Source: JAIBJN01 sp963775505 (GTDB lineage Bacteria; Actinomycetota; Thermoleophilia; Gaiellales; Gaiellaceae). From it: a DNA stretch of 64,000 nucleotides. Where the stretch lies: NCBI GenBank assembly GCA_963775505.1, contig CAVZIL010000001.1, positions 659,420 to 723,419 of the forward strand. Reading direction: 5' to 3'. Made by a program: the position numbers and the translations under genes. The notes under the pieces are model-generated. The model did not search any database, was not told the DNA's origin, and saw nothing but the letters and a program-made list of their open reading frames with translations. Of this stretch, positions 8,740-16,957 are shown one piece after another; position 1 is the first letter of the stretch, and each line of letters starts with the position of its first letter.

Positions 8740-9968
8740 AGAAGCTCGGCGATCCTGGCGGCCGCTCTGGCGGCGCCGTCGGTCTCGACCGGGAGGTAGT
8801 CGACTTCCCTGCCGATCTCCTCGGCGATCGCCTGCGCGATCACGGCGGGCGTTGCCGTCTCGAAGTCGAGCGCCCGGCCGGCGTGGTAGCGCTCGAGCCG
8901 GTGGCGGACGTGGAAGTTCTGCTCGAAGTGGTGACGGAGCGGGAAGTAGAGGAACGGCCGGCGGTTTGCGGTGAGCTCCATCGCCGTCGTGAGGCCGCCC
9001 TGGACGACCGCGAGGTCGCAGGCGGCAAGGTGACGGTAGAGGTTGTGCACGTAGGCGTGCGCTTCGAGCCCGTCGTGGTCCGGGAAGGCGGCCGGGTCGA
9101 TGCGGGGCCCGGCTACGACGACCATCCGCAATTCCGGCACGAGATCCTTGGCCTCCGGGAAGGCGTCGACGACCCGCCGCAGCAGATGGCCGCCGACCCC
9201 GGAGCCGCCCACGGTGACGACGCAGACGAGCTCCCCGGGACGGTAGCCCAGCTCGGCGCGCAGCTTCTCCCGGTCGGCGAACGCGGCGGGATCGAACCCG
9301 GTCACGTACCCCGCGAAGTCGAAGTGCTCCTCCGTCCAGTCGCGGATCAGCGGCAGGTCGGGCCCGAAGGAGTCGGGGACGACGTCGTCGGGGTTGCCGA
9401 CGTAGAGCGCCCGGTCGCGCACGCGCGGGAAGCGGGCGATGTGCTCGATCATCTCGGCGTTGTAGTCGGCGGTCAGGAACGCCTCGCGCTCGCCGCCGTC
9501 CGGCATCGGCAGCCAGCCGATGAAGTCGGTCAGCCAGACATACGCCGCGCGCTTCTCCTCGGGGTTCTCGTGCAGGTAGTAGTCGAGCTCCCAGGCCTCG
9601 TCCCCGATCCAGAGGTCGTACGGCTCCTCCCGGACGACGTCGTGGAAGACCATGAAGTTGGCGAGGAGGATCTCGTCCATCCGCCGCCAGGCCTGGAAGC
9701 AGTGGAGGTCGTGCTCGGCGGACTCGGACTCGATGTGCCCCGACTCGTTCGCCAGCTCGGCGCTCATCGGATGGATGCGCTCGCCCTCCGCCTGCAGGAC
9801 GGCCGTCACGGGATGCTGGGCGAGCCAGTCGATCTCGAGGTCGGGAACGAGCTGTCGCAGCTCCCGGGCGACGGCCACGTCACGCTGGGCGTGGCCGAGG
9901 CCGATCGGCGAGCAGATGAAGAGCGCACGCCGCCGGCGGCTGCGCCCGCGCGTCCAGCGCACGCTCAC
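8736..9968 (-). CDS. Glycosyltransferase-like protein (GT28/UGT fold)
   Basis: The start GTG at 9968 overlaps the upstream hydrolase stop by four bases and gives 410 residues. It opens with ALFICSPIGLGHAQRDVAVA, a glycine-rich N-terminal Rossmann start with the Gly-His pair used by MurG/UGT-like enzymes. Its second half has VVTVGGSGVGGHLL and AYVHNLYRHLAACDLAVVQGGLTTAMEL, matching the nucleotide-sugar-binding C-domain of that fold. Acceptor and donor are unknown. It is the last gene of the minus-strand operon that begins with the SBP56 gene. Confidence 0.8.
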   Translation of the reverse strand: MSVRWTRGRSRRRRALFICSPIGLGHAQRDVAVARELRQLVPDLEIDWLAQHPVTAVLQAEGERIHPMSAELANESGHIESESAEHDLHCFQAWRRMDEILLANFMVFHDVVREEPYDLWIGDEAWELDYYLHENPEEKRAAYVWLTDFIGWLPMPDGGEREAFLTADYNAEMIEHIARFPRVRDRALYVGNPDDVVPDSFGPDLPLIRDWTEEHFDFAGYVTGFDPAAFADREKLRAELGYRPGELVCVVTVGGSGVGGHLLRRVVDAFPEAKDLVPELRMVVVAGPRIDPAAFPDHDGLEAHAYVHNLYRHLAACDLAVVQGGLTTAMELTANRRPFLYFPLRHHFEQNFHVRHRLERYHAGRALDFETATPAVIAQAIAEEIGREVDYLPVETDGAARAAARIAELL

Positions 9969-10870
9969 GCCGTCCTCCCCGGGAGCGACTCGACGAAGTC
10001 GCGGATGAGCAGGTTGACCTTGACGGGGTCGCGGACGTGCGGGCAGTGGCCGGAGCCTTCTAGTGTCACGAGCGTGCCGCCGGTGGCCTCGGCAAGCGCG
10101 GCCCCCTGCGCCGGAGGCCTGATCGCGTCCTCGTCGCCGTGCAGCACGAGCACCGGGCAGCCCACTCGGGCGCAGATGTCGCGGAAGCTCTCGAGGCCGC
10201 AGAGCTCGAGGGCGTCCTGGGCGTCGATCAGCGTCTCGGGGGACATCTCGAGGCCCCAGCCGACGCAGTCCTCGATCTGCTTCGTGGAATGGGGCTCGGT
10301 GAAGATCCGGCCGAAGAAGTACTCGAGGAACTCCTCGTAGTGCTCCAACCAGTAGTGGCGGTTGTACTTCGCCCAGCCTTCGTCGGTGTCGAGGCGATCC
10401 TGGAAGGAGTGGACGTTGCGCTCCGGATGCCCGGGGGCGAGTGGGACGGCGGGCCCGATGAAGACCGCGCCCGCGATGCGGTCCGGGTGGTCGGCGGCGA
10501 GGAGCGTCCCCCACAGCGCGCCGCAGGAGAGGCCGACGACGATCGCCGACTCCGTCCCGGTCGCGTTCATCACCGCGAGCGAGTCGTCGGTGAACTCCCG
10601 CTCGGTGTAGGCGGCGATCCCGCTCGGGCGGTCGGCCTTCCCGTTCCCGCGGCCGTCGAAGGTGAGCACCCGGAAATGGCGGGCCAGGTACGGGATCTGC
10701 ATCTTCCAGTGGCGCGAGTGGATGATCGACCAGGTGGGGAGCAGGAACACGGTCGGCTCACCCCGCCCGTAGACCTCGTAGAAGACGCGGACGCCGTCGC
10801 GCTCCACGTAGCCCTCCGAGTCCGGGTAGCAGGCGCGGGTTTGCTCTCGCTGGGCTTCGAGCAGACTCAT
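9965..10870 (-). CDS. Alpha/beta hydrolase, paralogue A
   Basis: A 301-residue alpha/beta-hydrolase-fold protein. The nucleophile elbow is VVGLSCGALWG with Ser115, the oxyanion region lies around VFLLPTWSIIHSRHW, and a C-terminal histidine sits in GSGHCPHVRDP. The acid is probably in the VLHGDEDAI strand. It is clearly paralogous along its whole length to the next gene upstream, sharing GYVERDGV and FTEPHSTKQIED blocks. It begins with a 4-base overlap to that gene's stop. The cap region IFTEPHSTKQIEDCVGWGLE is distinctive and shared by both copies, suggesting two related substrates or a heterodimer (inference). Confidence 0.87.
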   Translation of the reverse strand: MSLLEAQREQTRACYPDSEGYVERDGVRVFYEVYGRGEPTVFLLPTWSIIHSRHWKMQIPYLARHFRVLTFDGRGNGKADRPSGIAAYTEREFTDDSLAVMNATGTESAIVVGLSCGALWGTLLAADHPDRIAGAVFIGPAVPLAPGHPERNVHSFQDRLDTDEGWAKYNRHYWLEHYEEFLEYFFGRIFTEPHSTKQIEDCVGWGLEMSPETLIDAQDALELCGLESFRDICARVGCPVLVLHGDEDAIRPPAQGAALAEATGGTLVTLEGSGHCPHVRDPVKVNLLIRDFVESLPGRTA

Positions 10871-11760
10871 GCGACCGACTCCACGAACGCCCGGAGCATC
10901 AGGTTGAACCGGACCGGGTCCCGCACGTGCAGGCAGTGGCCGGAGCCTTCGAACGTGGCGAGTCGCCCGCCCGTCGCTTCGGCGAGCGCGACTGCCTCGA
11001 CGTAGGGGACGATCGCATCCTCGTCGCCGTGGACGACGAGCACCGGGCAGGTGAGCCGTGCGCAGAGCTCGTGGGCCTCGGCCGGCTCGAGCGTCGGCGC
11101 TTCCTCCGTGAGCAGCATGGTCTCGGGCGTCGTCTCGAGCCCCCAGCCGACGGCGTCTTCGATCTGCTTCGTCGAGTGGGGCTCCGTGAAGCATTGCGAG
11201 AAGAACCACTCGACGTAGCCCGGCCAGTCTCGGAGCCAGTAGTGCCGGTTCTCCTTCGCCCAGGCCTCGTCGGTGTCCAGCTCCTCGTCGAACGGGTACT
11301 CCTCGTAGGGGAACGCCTGGCCGGAGAGCCCCGGTCCCGCGCCCAGGAAGCACACGGCCCTGACGCGCTCAGGGTGCTCGGCGGCCAGGATCAGGCTCCA
11401 CTGGCCTCCCCAGGAGAAGCCGACCACGACCGCCTGCTCGGTGCCGGTCACGTCGAGGACGGCGAGCGCGTCTGCCGCCTGCTCGTGCTCGCCATAGGCG
11501 TTGGCGGTATCAGGGCGATCCGACTTCCCGTTGCCGCGACCGTCGTAGGCCACGACGCGGAAGTGCCGCGCGAGGTACGGGATCTGCATCTTCCAGATGC
11601 GCGAGTGCACGATCGCCCACGGCGGCGGCAGGAGGATCGTCGGCTCCTTCTGCCCGTAGACCTCGTAGAAGACCTGGACGCCGTCGCGTTCGACGTAGCC
11701 CTCGTCGTCCGGGTAGCGCGCACGCGTCTGCTCGGCCGGTGCGGCGACCGCGGTCGTCAT
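10867..11760 (-). CDS. Alpha/beta hydrolase, paralogue B
   Basis: A 297-residue protein with nucleophile elbow VVGFSWGGQ (Ser116) and a C-terminal catalytic His candidate in GSGHCLHVRDP. It is a tandem duplicate of paralogue A with identical layout. The elbow differs (WGG here, CGA in A), so the oxyanion geometry may differ. ATG at 11760 overlaps the TetR stop by four bases. The family covers esterases, haloalkane/epoxide hydrolases and C-C hydrolases, so the chemistry is undetermined. Confidence 0.87.
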   Translation of the reverse strand: MTTAVAAPAEQTRARYPDDEGYVERDGVQVFYEVYGQKEPTILLPPPWAIVHSRIWKMQIPYLARHFRVVAYDGRGNGKSDRPDTANAYGEHEQAADALAVLDVTGTEQAVVVGFSWGGQWSLILAAEHPERVRAVCFLGAGPGLSGQAFPYEEYPFDEELDTDEAWAKENRHYWLRDWPGYVEWFFSQCFTEPHSTKQIEDAVGWGLETTPETMLLTEEAPTLEPAEAHELCARLTCPVLVVHGDEDAIVPYVEAVALAEATGGRLATFEGSGHCLHVRDPVRFNLMLRAFVESVA

Positions 11761-12338
11761 CCGCTCCCCTTCTCCTCGAGCCAGCTGTCGATCCATTCCA
11801 GCAGTTCCCGGTGACCCACCGTGATCCCCTGTGCCCGCTCGAGGATGATGCCTTCGTTGAAGGTCATCACGAGCGAGACCAGCGCCTCGAGCGGAATCTC
11901 GATCCCGTAGCGCTCGCGCGGCTCGGCGAAGGCCTCGGTGAGCACGCGGCGCCACTCCCCGTTCACCTGGGCGACGCGATCGCGCAGCTCCGGATGATTC
12001 CAGGCGAGCGCCTGCAGCTCGAGCCAGATCTTCTCGTACTCGACGTCCTCGCCAACGAGGTAGCGCATCGCCTGCCTCCACTTCTCCAGGAAGGGCACGT
12101 CGGGATCGGCATACATCGCCCGCTGGCGGGCGACCAACCGTGCGGTGAAGCGCTCGAGCACCCGTAGGAGCAGGTTCTCCACGGAGCCGAAGTAGTAGTG
12201 GACGAGCCCGTGGTTGAGGCCCGCTTCGGCGGCCACGCGCCGGGTCGTGACGCCCGGGTAGCCGAGCTCGAGGAGGAGGCGTTCGGCCGCGTCGAGGAAC
12301 GCCTCCTCCTGAGTCCGGACTACTTGCGGCTCAGCCAC
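11757..12338 (-). CDS. TetR-family transcriptional regulator
   Basis: A 193-residue one-component regulator. The N-terminal helix-turn-helix (about residues 30-57) contains VTTRRVAAEAGLNHGLVHYY, the recognition-helix pattern typical of TetR proteins; the rest is an all-helical ligand-binding domain. The GTG start at 12338 overlaps the 3' end of the 46-codon gene by 19 bases. It sits inside the operon it probably controls, and a palindromic site (13781-13809) lies just upstream of the operon's first gene. Ligand unknown; a substrate of the hydrolases or a sulfur compound would fit. Confidence 0.88.
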   Translation of the reverse strand: MAEPQVVRTQEEAFLDAAERLLLELGYPGVTTRRVAAEAGLNHGLVHYYFGSVENLLLRVLERFTARLVARQRAMYADPDVPFLEKWRQAMRYLVGEDVEYEKIWLELQALAWNHPELRDRVAQVNGEWRRVLTEAFAEPRERYGIEIPLEALVSLVMTFNEGIILERAQGITVGHRELLEWIDSWLEEKGSG

Positions 12339-12460
12339 CGCACGACCGCGTCGAGCTTGGCCCGGCCGAAGAGGAGGATCCCGGTCGCAGCGGTCGTCCC
12401 GCCTGCCGCGAGCGAGCCGAGCAGGATCTCCTCGCCGAACCCGTGATGCCCGAAGATCAC
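12320..12460 (-). CDS. 46-residue hydrophobic membrane peptide
   Basis: A small gene with a GTG start at 12460 that overlaps the SBP56 stop (GTGA) and a stop inside the TetR start region. The product has a central hydrophobic segment ILLGSLAAGGTTAATGILLF, enough for one transmembrane helix. A basic amphipathic tail KLDAVVRWLSRK and a His/Gly-rich head follow and precede it. Overlaps on both sides in an otherwise overlap-coupled operon argue that it is translated. No family is recognised; it may be a membrane tether or small subunit for a neighbour (inference). Confidence 0.6.
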   Translation of the reverse strand: MIFGHHGFGEEILLGSLAAGGTTAATGILLFGRAKLDAVVRWLSRK

Positions 12461-13770
12461 TGGAAGATCTCCGTCGTGCAGTCGCCTCCCTGGAGCCGCA
12501 CCTCGTGCGCGCGGGCGGGACCGTCCGGCCGGTTGTGGAAGTCGACGAAGAAGTTCTCGTCCACCTCCATGGAGCCGTCGTCGGCGATGTCGACTTTCAG
12601 GAGCCACGAGCGCAGCTCAGGATAGAACTGGTTGTCCCACGTCGAGTAGAGCGAGTTCGTCACGTAGAGGCGCTTTCCGTCGAGCGAGAGCTGGAGCATC
12701 TGCGGTCCACCGTTCAGCTCGCGCCCGGCGTCGCTCGGCTTCCCGAGCAGGCCGCCGAGCCAGAGCCGGCCGGTCAGCTTCGGGTTGGCCGGGTCGGAGA
12801 CGTCGTAGCGGCGCAGGTCGCCGTGGAGCCAGTTCGAGAAGTAGAGCGCCTTGTCGTCCATCGAGAGGACGAGGTCGGTGATCAGCGAGGGGACGGGGAA
12901 CGGCCAGCCCTCGAGCTCGACCGGGTCGGTCGTGATCACCGGCTCGGCCGACCACGTCCCGTTGCGGGCGAAGCGCCAGATGTTGCTGGAGAGCGCGACG
13001 CCGACGAAGCCCTCCGCGGCGTCGGGGTCGTGCAGGAACCTGATCTCCAGGGGGACGAGGCCCTGCGCGCCCAGGTCGATCGTCTGCTCGAGCGTCCGGT
13101 CCGCGAGGTTCCAGAAGTGGAGCCGCTGCCCGTAGCGGCCTGCCTCGACGTCCGCGAGGTCGAAGCCCGGCTCGAACGCGTTCGGCTCGCCGAACTCGGA
13201 GGAGACGAAGGCGTTGCCGCGAGGCTGGTACCAGAAGTCGTAGTTCATGGGTGGGCGCGGCCCGCCGTTCTCCCAGCGGCCCTTGATCTCGAACGTCTTC
13301 GAGTCGAGCACGGCGAAGCCGCCGGCGGCATTGCCGTCGGCGTCGCCGAGCATGGCGATCACGACGTTGTCGCCAGGCATGCAGTGGACCGTGTGCGGCC
13401 GCGAGAGGCCGGTCTGCCCGATCAGCTCCGCCGGCTCGATCACCTTCTCGATCGTCGGCCGGCGCGGGTCGTCGGCGACGTTCAGGACGTGGATTCGAGA
13501 AGAGCGGAAGCCGGGCATGATCAAGTGCGAGCGGTCGGGGCCGTGGCAGGCGGACGAGCAGCGGTTCCAACCGTAGTGGTGGAGCTCGTCGCCGATGTTC
13601 GGCATCGGCGTCTCGTGGATGATGCGGCCGTCCTCGGCGTCGACGACGGCAAGGAAGTCGGGGGCCTCGACGCCGGTGCCCTCGTGCAGGCAGGCGACGT
13701 AGAGGAACTCCTCGGGAGGCGCCTGCATGGCCTCCTGGGGCGAGGAATGGAGCGTGCTTCGGTGGGTCAT
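12457..13770 (-). CDS. Selenium-binding protein 56 / methanethiol oxidase family
   Basis: The start ATG at 13770 is preferred over 13788 because AGGAG lies 6 bases upstream of it. The 437-residue protein matches SBP56: early LYVACLHEGTG, the Cys-containing YGWNRCSSACHG, IMPGFRSSRIHVL, then propeller-blade segments such as SFDDKALYFSNW-like SMDDKALYFSNWLHGD. Characterised members oxidise methanethiol to formaldehyde, hydrogen sulfide and peroxide with copper (family knowledge). The histidines expected to bind metal (HHYGWN, RPHTVHC) are present. It is the first gene of a six-gene operon and has the operator candidate directly in its leader. Confidence 0.9.
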   Translation of the reverse strand: MTHRSTLHSSPQEAMQAPPEEFLYVACLHEGTGVEAPDFLAVVDAEDGRIIHETPMPNIGDELHHYGWNRCSSACHGPDRSHLIMPGFRSSRIHVLNVADDPRRPTIEKVIEPAELIGQTGLSRPHTVHCMPGDNVVIAMLGDADGNAAGGFAVLDSKTFEIKGRWENGGPRPPMNYDFWYQPRGNAFVSSEFGEPNAFEPGFDLADVEAGRYGQRLHFWNLADRTLEQTIDLGAQGLVPLEIRFLHDPDAAEGFVGVALSSNIWRFARNGTWSAEPVITTDPVELEGWPFPVPSLITDLVLSMDDKALYFSNWLHGDLRRYDVSDPANPKLTGRLWLGGLLGKPSDAGRELNGGPQMLQLSLDGKRLYVTNSLYSTWDNQFYPELRSWLLKVDIADDGSMEVDENFFVDFHNRPDGPARAHEVRLQGGDCTTEIFQ

Positions 13771-13780
13771 GGCAGTCTCC

Positions 13781-13809
13781 TTAGTCAAGTGACTTAGGCA
13801 TTTGACTAA
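13781..13809. promoter_or_regulatory. Palindromic operator candidate upstream of the SBP56 operon
   Basis: TTAGTCAA (13781-13788) and its exact reverse complement TTGACTAA (13802-13809) are separated by 13 bases. Nested inside is AGTCA-N2-TGACT (13783-13794). The site ends at the SBP56 Shine-Dalgarno, so a bound protein would block initiation. The TetR encoded in the same operon is the obvious candidate binder (inference). Confidence 0.6.
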
Positions 13810-13848
13810 ATCTCGGCCGAGTTGTCAAGCCCCTGCGATGCTCTCGGG

Positions 13849-14283
13849 CTACGACTTGTGCGAGAGGAGGCTGCGGGCCGTCTCGTGGACGGCCTCGTCG
13901 TGCGTGCGCCAGAGTGCCTCCGCGAGCGCCGCGAGCACGTCGCGGATGCCCGCGATGCCGAGGACGTTCTCACCCTCGACGACCGGCAGATGCCGGATTC
14001 CACGCTCGTCCATCAGGCGCGCTGCGGCGAGGAGGTCGGCGTCCGGCGAGATTGTGACGACCTCACGCGTCATCGCGTCGCCGACGCGAACGCCGTCGAG
14101 GTCGACCCCGTCGCTCGCGAGCCGAAGCACGTCCCGCTCGGTGAGGATCCCCACGAGCCGGGCTCCGTCACACACGGTGACCGAGCCGACGCCGGAGGCC
14201 ACCATCCGCCGGCTGGCGGCGCGCACGCTCTCGTCAGGCTCGGCCTGGACGAGGCGGGTGCTCATCACGTCGGCGATCGGCAC
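13849..14283 (-). CDS. Paired-CBS-domain protein
   Basis: A 144-residue protein made only of two CBS domains: MPIADVMSTRLVQAEPDESV to ERDVLRLAS, then VGDAMTREVVTISPDADL to GIRDVLAAL. Each has the VM/AMT opening and the terminal D-V-L pattern of CBS modules, which bind adenosine nucleotides or S-adenosyl compounds as energy sensors (family knowledge). It is followed 54 bases upstream on the same strand by the GcvT-like gene, so the two may be co-transcribed. No partner domain is fused. Confidence 0.88.
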   Translation of the reverse strand: MPIADVMSTRLVQAEPDESVRAASRRMVASGVGSVTVCDGARLVGILTERDVLRLASDGVDLDGVRVGDAMTREVVTISPDADLLAAARLMDERGIRHLPVVEGENVLGIAGIRDVLAALAEALWRTHDEAVHETARSLLSHKS

Positions 14284-14337
14284 GGGAGCTCGGACGAACT
14301 CTACCCACTCGTGCCGAAAATCACACGCGCGCCTCGG

Positions 14338-15447
14338 CTAGCTCTCCTTGGCCCGCTTGCGCTCCGGGTCGTAGACGGGATGGCTGACGATCTCGCCCTC
14401 GACCTGGTCGTCGCCGACCTGCGCGACGACGTCCTGCCCGGGCCGGTTGAGGTCCTTCCGGATCTTGCCGAGCCCGAGCGTGCGGCCGCCGAGGTAGGGC
14501 GAGACGACCGCCTGCGTGACGAGCCCGACCTCCTCGTCGCCGACCCAGAGGGGAGCGCCGCTCGCCTCGTCGCCGCCGCGCTCGAGCACGACGCTCGTCA
14601 AGCGCAGGTTCGTCGTCTTTTCGTCGCGCGCGAGGGCCTGCCTCCCCTGGAACTCGCCCTTCGCCAGCTCCACGGACCAGCCGAGGCCGCACTCGTAGGG
14701 CGAGACGGTCGCGTCGTACTCGATGCCGCCGATGATGAAGCCTCCCTCGATGCGGAAGAGGTCGAGCGCGATCATCCCGATCAGCTTCATGCCCTGCGGC
14801 TCGCCCGCCTCGAGGAGCGCGTCCCAGAGCTCGAAGGCGCGTTCCCGGCCGACCCAGAGCTCGTAGCCGAGCTCGGCCGTGTAGCCGAGGCGCGTCATGA
14901 AGACCGGGACGCCCGCGATGTCGACCCCCTCCTTGAAGGTGTAGTACGGGAACGCGGCGTTGGAGAGGTCCGAGCTCGTCAGGCCCTGGAGGATCTCGCG
15001 GCTCTTGGGACCCTGAAGGCAGAGGTGCGGCGTGGCGTCCGTGTGCTCCCGCACACGGATGTCCGAGCCCTCCGCCGCGGCGCTGAAGATCTCGTAGTCG
15101 CGGTCGTTCGCCCCGCAGAACCGGACGCTGTCGTGCGCCCGCATCATCGTCGTGCAGTCGTCGACCATCTTTCCGTCGTCGTCGGTCAGCGCGCCGTAGG
15201 CGATGCGTCCCGGGGTGAGCTTCGAGACGTCCCGCGTCACGATCGAGTTGACGAGGTCGAGCGCGCCCGGACCGTCGAGGCTGACCTTCCGCAGCATCGT
15301 GAAGTCCATCAGCCCGGCGGCCTCGCGGACGGCGCGGTACTCCTCCCCGGTGTCGGTCACGACCGTCGGCGCCCAGTAGCCGAAGAGGTCCATCCACTCG
15401 TCGGTCAGGGCTTGCAGGCGGGGGTAGAAGGCGGTCTCCTTGCTCAC
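14338..15447 (-). CDS. GcvT-like folate-dependent aminomethyltransferase
   Basis: GTG at 15447 is chosen because GAGGAG lies 4 bases upstream; the open frame extends to 15549 without a better site. The 369-residue protein has the GcvT/YgfZ layout: N-terminal GEEYRAVREAAGLMDFT, central GPKSREIL, the DLFRIEGGFIIGGIEYDAT-VSPYECGLGW core and the C-terminal GEIVSHPVYDP barrel. GcvT relatives transfer methylene groups to tetrahydrofolate, in the glycine cleavage system or in sarcosine/dimethylglycine demethylation. No other gcv gene is nearby. Given the methylated-amine genes in the window a C1-salvage role is plausible, but the canonical T-protein function is not shown. Confidence 0.8.
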   Translation of the reverse strand: MSKETAFYPRLQALTDEWMDLFGYWAPTVVTDTGEEYRAVREAAGLMDFTMLRKVSLDGPGALDLVNSIVTRDVSKLTPGRIAYGALTDDDGKMVDDCTTMMRAHDSVRFCGANDRDYEIFSAAAEGSDIRVREHTDATPHLCLQGPKSREILQGLTSSDLSNAAFPYYTFKEGVDIAGVPVFMTRLGYTAELGYELWVGRERAFELWDALLEAGEPQGMKLIGMIALDLFRIEGGFIIGGIEYDATVSPYECGLGWSVELAKGEFQGRQALARDEKTTNLRLTSVVLERGGDEASGAPLWVGDEEVGLVTQAVVSPYLGGRTLGLGKIRKDLNRPGQDVVAQVGDDQVEGEIVSHPVYDPERKRAKES

Positions 15448-15549
15448 GGGTCTCCTCTCGTCGGCGTCCCGCGGATTCTGACTTGCCCGCGGCGCCTCGG
15501 TCGAGTCTCCCTGCGCCCGTGAGCGAGGCGGCTTGCCGGCGGGCCGCAC

Positions 15550-15610
15550 GCGGGGCCGGGTGCGGCGGCCCGGCCCCGCGCGCCGGCTCTACCCCGCTAG
15601 GAGACGCGGG
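15550..15610. terminator. Double hairpin after the 15611-16183 gene (copy 1 of a repeated motif)
   Basis: Read on the minus strand, the element starts immediately after the secreted-protein stop. It has a 5-bp stem CCCGC/GCGGG (15593-15597 with 15606-15610), then a perfect 11-bp stem GCGGGGCCGGG/CCCGGCCCCGC (15550-15560 with 15569-15579) around an 8-base loop. There is no U-run, so a Rho-independent terminator of the standard type is not certain. A nearly identical double hairpin occurs at 38611-38666. Confidence 0.5.
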
Positions 15611-16183
15611 TTAGAAGCTTTCGCACTGATCCTCCTTGTTGCCGCCGACCTTGTTGCCCGCCCCGGTCGGGGGAGGGTCGTTCTCCTTGCATTGGAGGTT
15701 GCCGTCGACGACGTTCCGGAAGATCGCCGCCCCGCCGAAGTTGCCGACGACCTGGATGCTGCCGCCGACGACGTTGTCGTTGGCCTTCAACCTCCCCGCG
15801 TTCGCGTCGTACTGGATGTCCCCGTTGACGCGTGACGAGAGGACCGCGGCGGATCCGCCTTGCTTCACCTGGACGCTGCCGCCGATGCGTGACCGCTTCT
15901 TGACGATCACCCTGAGCGCGTCCTCGGCCTGGACGTTGCCGATCACGCGGACGCCGCGGGCGACCAGCGTGGCGTCGGTCTCGACCTTGATGGTGCCCTT
16001 GACCTTCGTCCCGTTGAGCCTGCACGTAGCGTTGTCGGGGACCCGGAGATTGTCCACGGTCACCGCACCGAGCGTGCCTCGGCAGGTGCGTTCCTCGGCG
16101 GCCGCCGGTGAGGCGGCAACGGTCGCCAACAGCACGACGACGCCGGCAAGGGCGAGCCTCTGGGCGAGCCGTGTCCTGGACAT
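15611..16183 (-). CDS. Secreted small repeat protein of unknown function
   Basis: ATG at 16183 is chosen for the AAAGGAG 6 bases upstream. The 190-residue product has a classical signal peptide (RLALAGVVVLLATVAAS, cleavage near ASPAAA). A repetitive beta-rich core follows, in which short units such as VTVDNLRVPDNA, VKGTIKVETDA, IGGSVQVKQGG and VGGSIQVVGN recur every ~20 residues. This suggests a small left- or right-handed beta-solenoid. Three cysteines remain in the mature form (TCRGT, TCRLN, LQCKEN, DQCESF motifs). No enzyme motif is seen. It may be an extracellular matrix or adhesion component, like the giant protein further upstream on the same strand. Confidence 0.75.
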   Translation of the reverse strand: MSRTRLAQRLALAGVVVLLATVAASPAAAEERTCRGTLGAVTVDNLRVPDNATCRLNGTKVKGTIKVETDATLVARGVRVIGNVQAEDALRVIVKKRSRIGGSVQVKQGGSAAVLSSRVNGDIQYDANAGRLKANDNVVGGSIQVVGNFGGAAIFRNVVDGNLQCKENDPPPTGAGNKVGGNKEDQCESF

Positions 16184-16299
16184 GTGCCGCTCCTTTCCTC
16201 GGTGGGAAATCGACGGGATTGTCACCGTGCTCGATTAGACGCCTGTGAGAGTGGCATGAGAACGCGTTCACGCGACCTCGAGCAGCTTGTGGACAGGCC

Positions 16300-16902
16300 T
16301 CATCCGAACCTGATCACGAGCTGCGGCGGGTTGTCGGTGCCCTTCTCTCGGCTGTGGAATCCCTGCTCGATGCCGTTGCCGCCCTCTGTGCTGTCCCGCA
16401 CCAGGAAGCCGTGGTTGGCCCCGTACATGTTCTGAACCTGGCTACCGACGCTCCACTGCACGTAGCCTCCGGTGGACGGAGCGGTCGCTGCCGCTCCCGT
16501 GGGGGCGGGTTGATTGCTCCAGGAGACGCTCTGCTCCGTCCAGCCCGCCCCGAGTCGTAGCGCCTGGAGCGTGCGCCCGGCCTTGTGCGACGACGCGTAG
16601 AGGCGCAGCTGGGCGTCGACCACCTGACATCCGGCGGGAATCGCCGGCAGCGCGAACCTGACCAGGACGCGCGCGTTGGCCCCGGCCTTGGTGTCGAGCG
16701 ACTGCGTTCGGGACGCGACCGAGGTGAGCGCGTGCCTGCAACCGCGCTCAGGGCCGGGAGTGGCCCACGCCTTCCGTCTCGTGAGGTTTCGGATCGGGTC
16801 GGGCGGCTCTCTTCCGCGCCATGAGAAGCCTCCTTCCGCAGCGGCGGCCCGGGTTCGAGCCGTCTTCGCGATGCATGCGGCACAAGTCTCCCGCCCGCCC
16901 AT
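16300..16902 (-). pseudogene. DNRLRE-domain remnant protein
   Basis: The C-terminal ~140 residues (ARVLVRFALPAIPAGC to PPQLVIRFG) are a clear DNRLRE (CBM96-like) domain, closely resembling the three in the neighbouring giant protein. The N-terminal part, however, lacks the usual secretion signal and the opening strand (DAWI...NKGTDS) of the domain. Residues 1-60 look like unrelated, arginine-rich reading. The gene is probably the 3' remnant of a larger secreted protein or a copy broken away from the giant gene. It could be translated from 16902, but export would then be unexplained. Confidence 0.55.
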
Positions 16903-16910
16903 GAGATCGG

Positions 16911-16950
16911 GATAAGCCGCTTGTGAGGCCGCGATAAGCGTCAGGTGAGG
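16911..16950. repeat. 18-bp direct repeat upstream of the DNRLRE remnant
   Basis: GATAAGCCGCTTGTGAGG (16911-16928) and GATAAGCGTCAGGTGAGG (16933-16950) are imperfect direct repeats 22 bases apart, two helical turns, and sit just ahead of the 16902 start. This is the arrangement of tandem binding sites for OmpR/PhoP-type regulators. One such regulator is encoded at 39519-40178, but any link is speculative. Confidence 0.4.
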
Positions 16951-16957
16951 ACCGTTC

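Noticed and set aside
15448..15549. Glycine riboswitch upstream of the GcvT-like gene
   Set aside because: The conserved glycine aptamer core could not be found; some stems exist but do not match the known fold.
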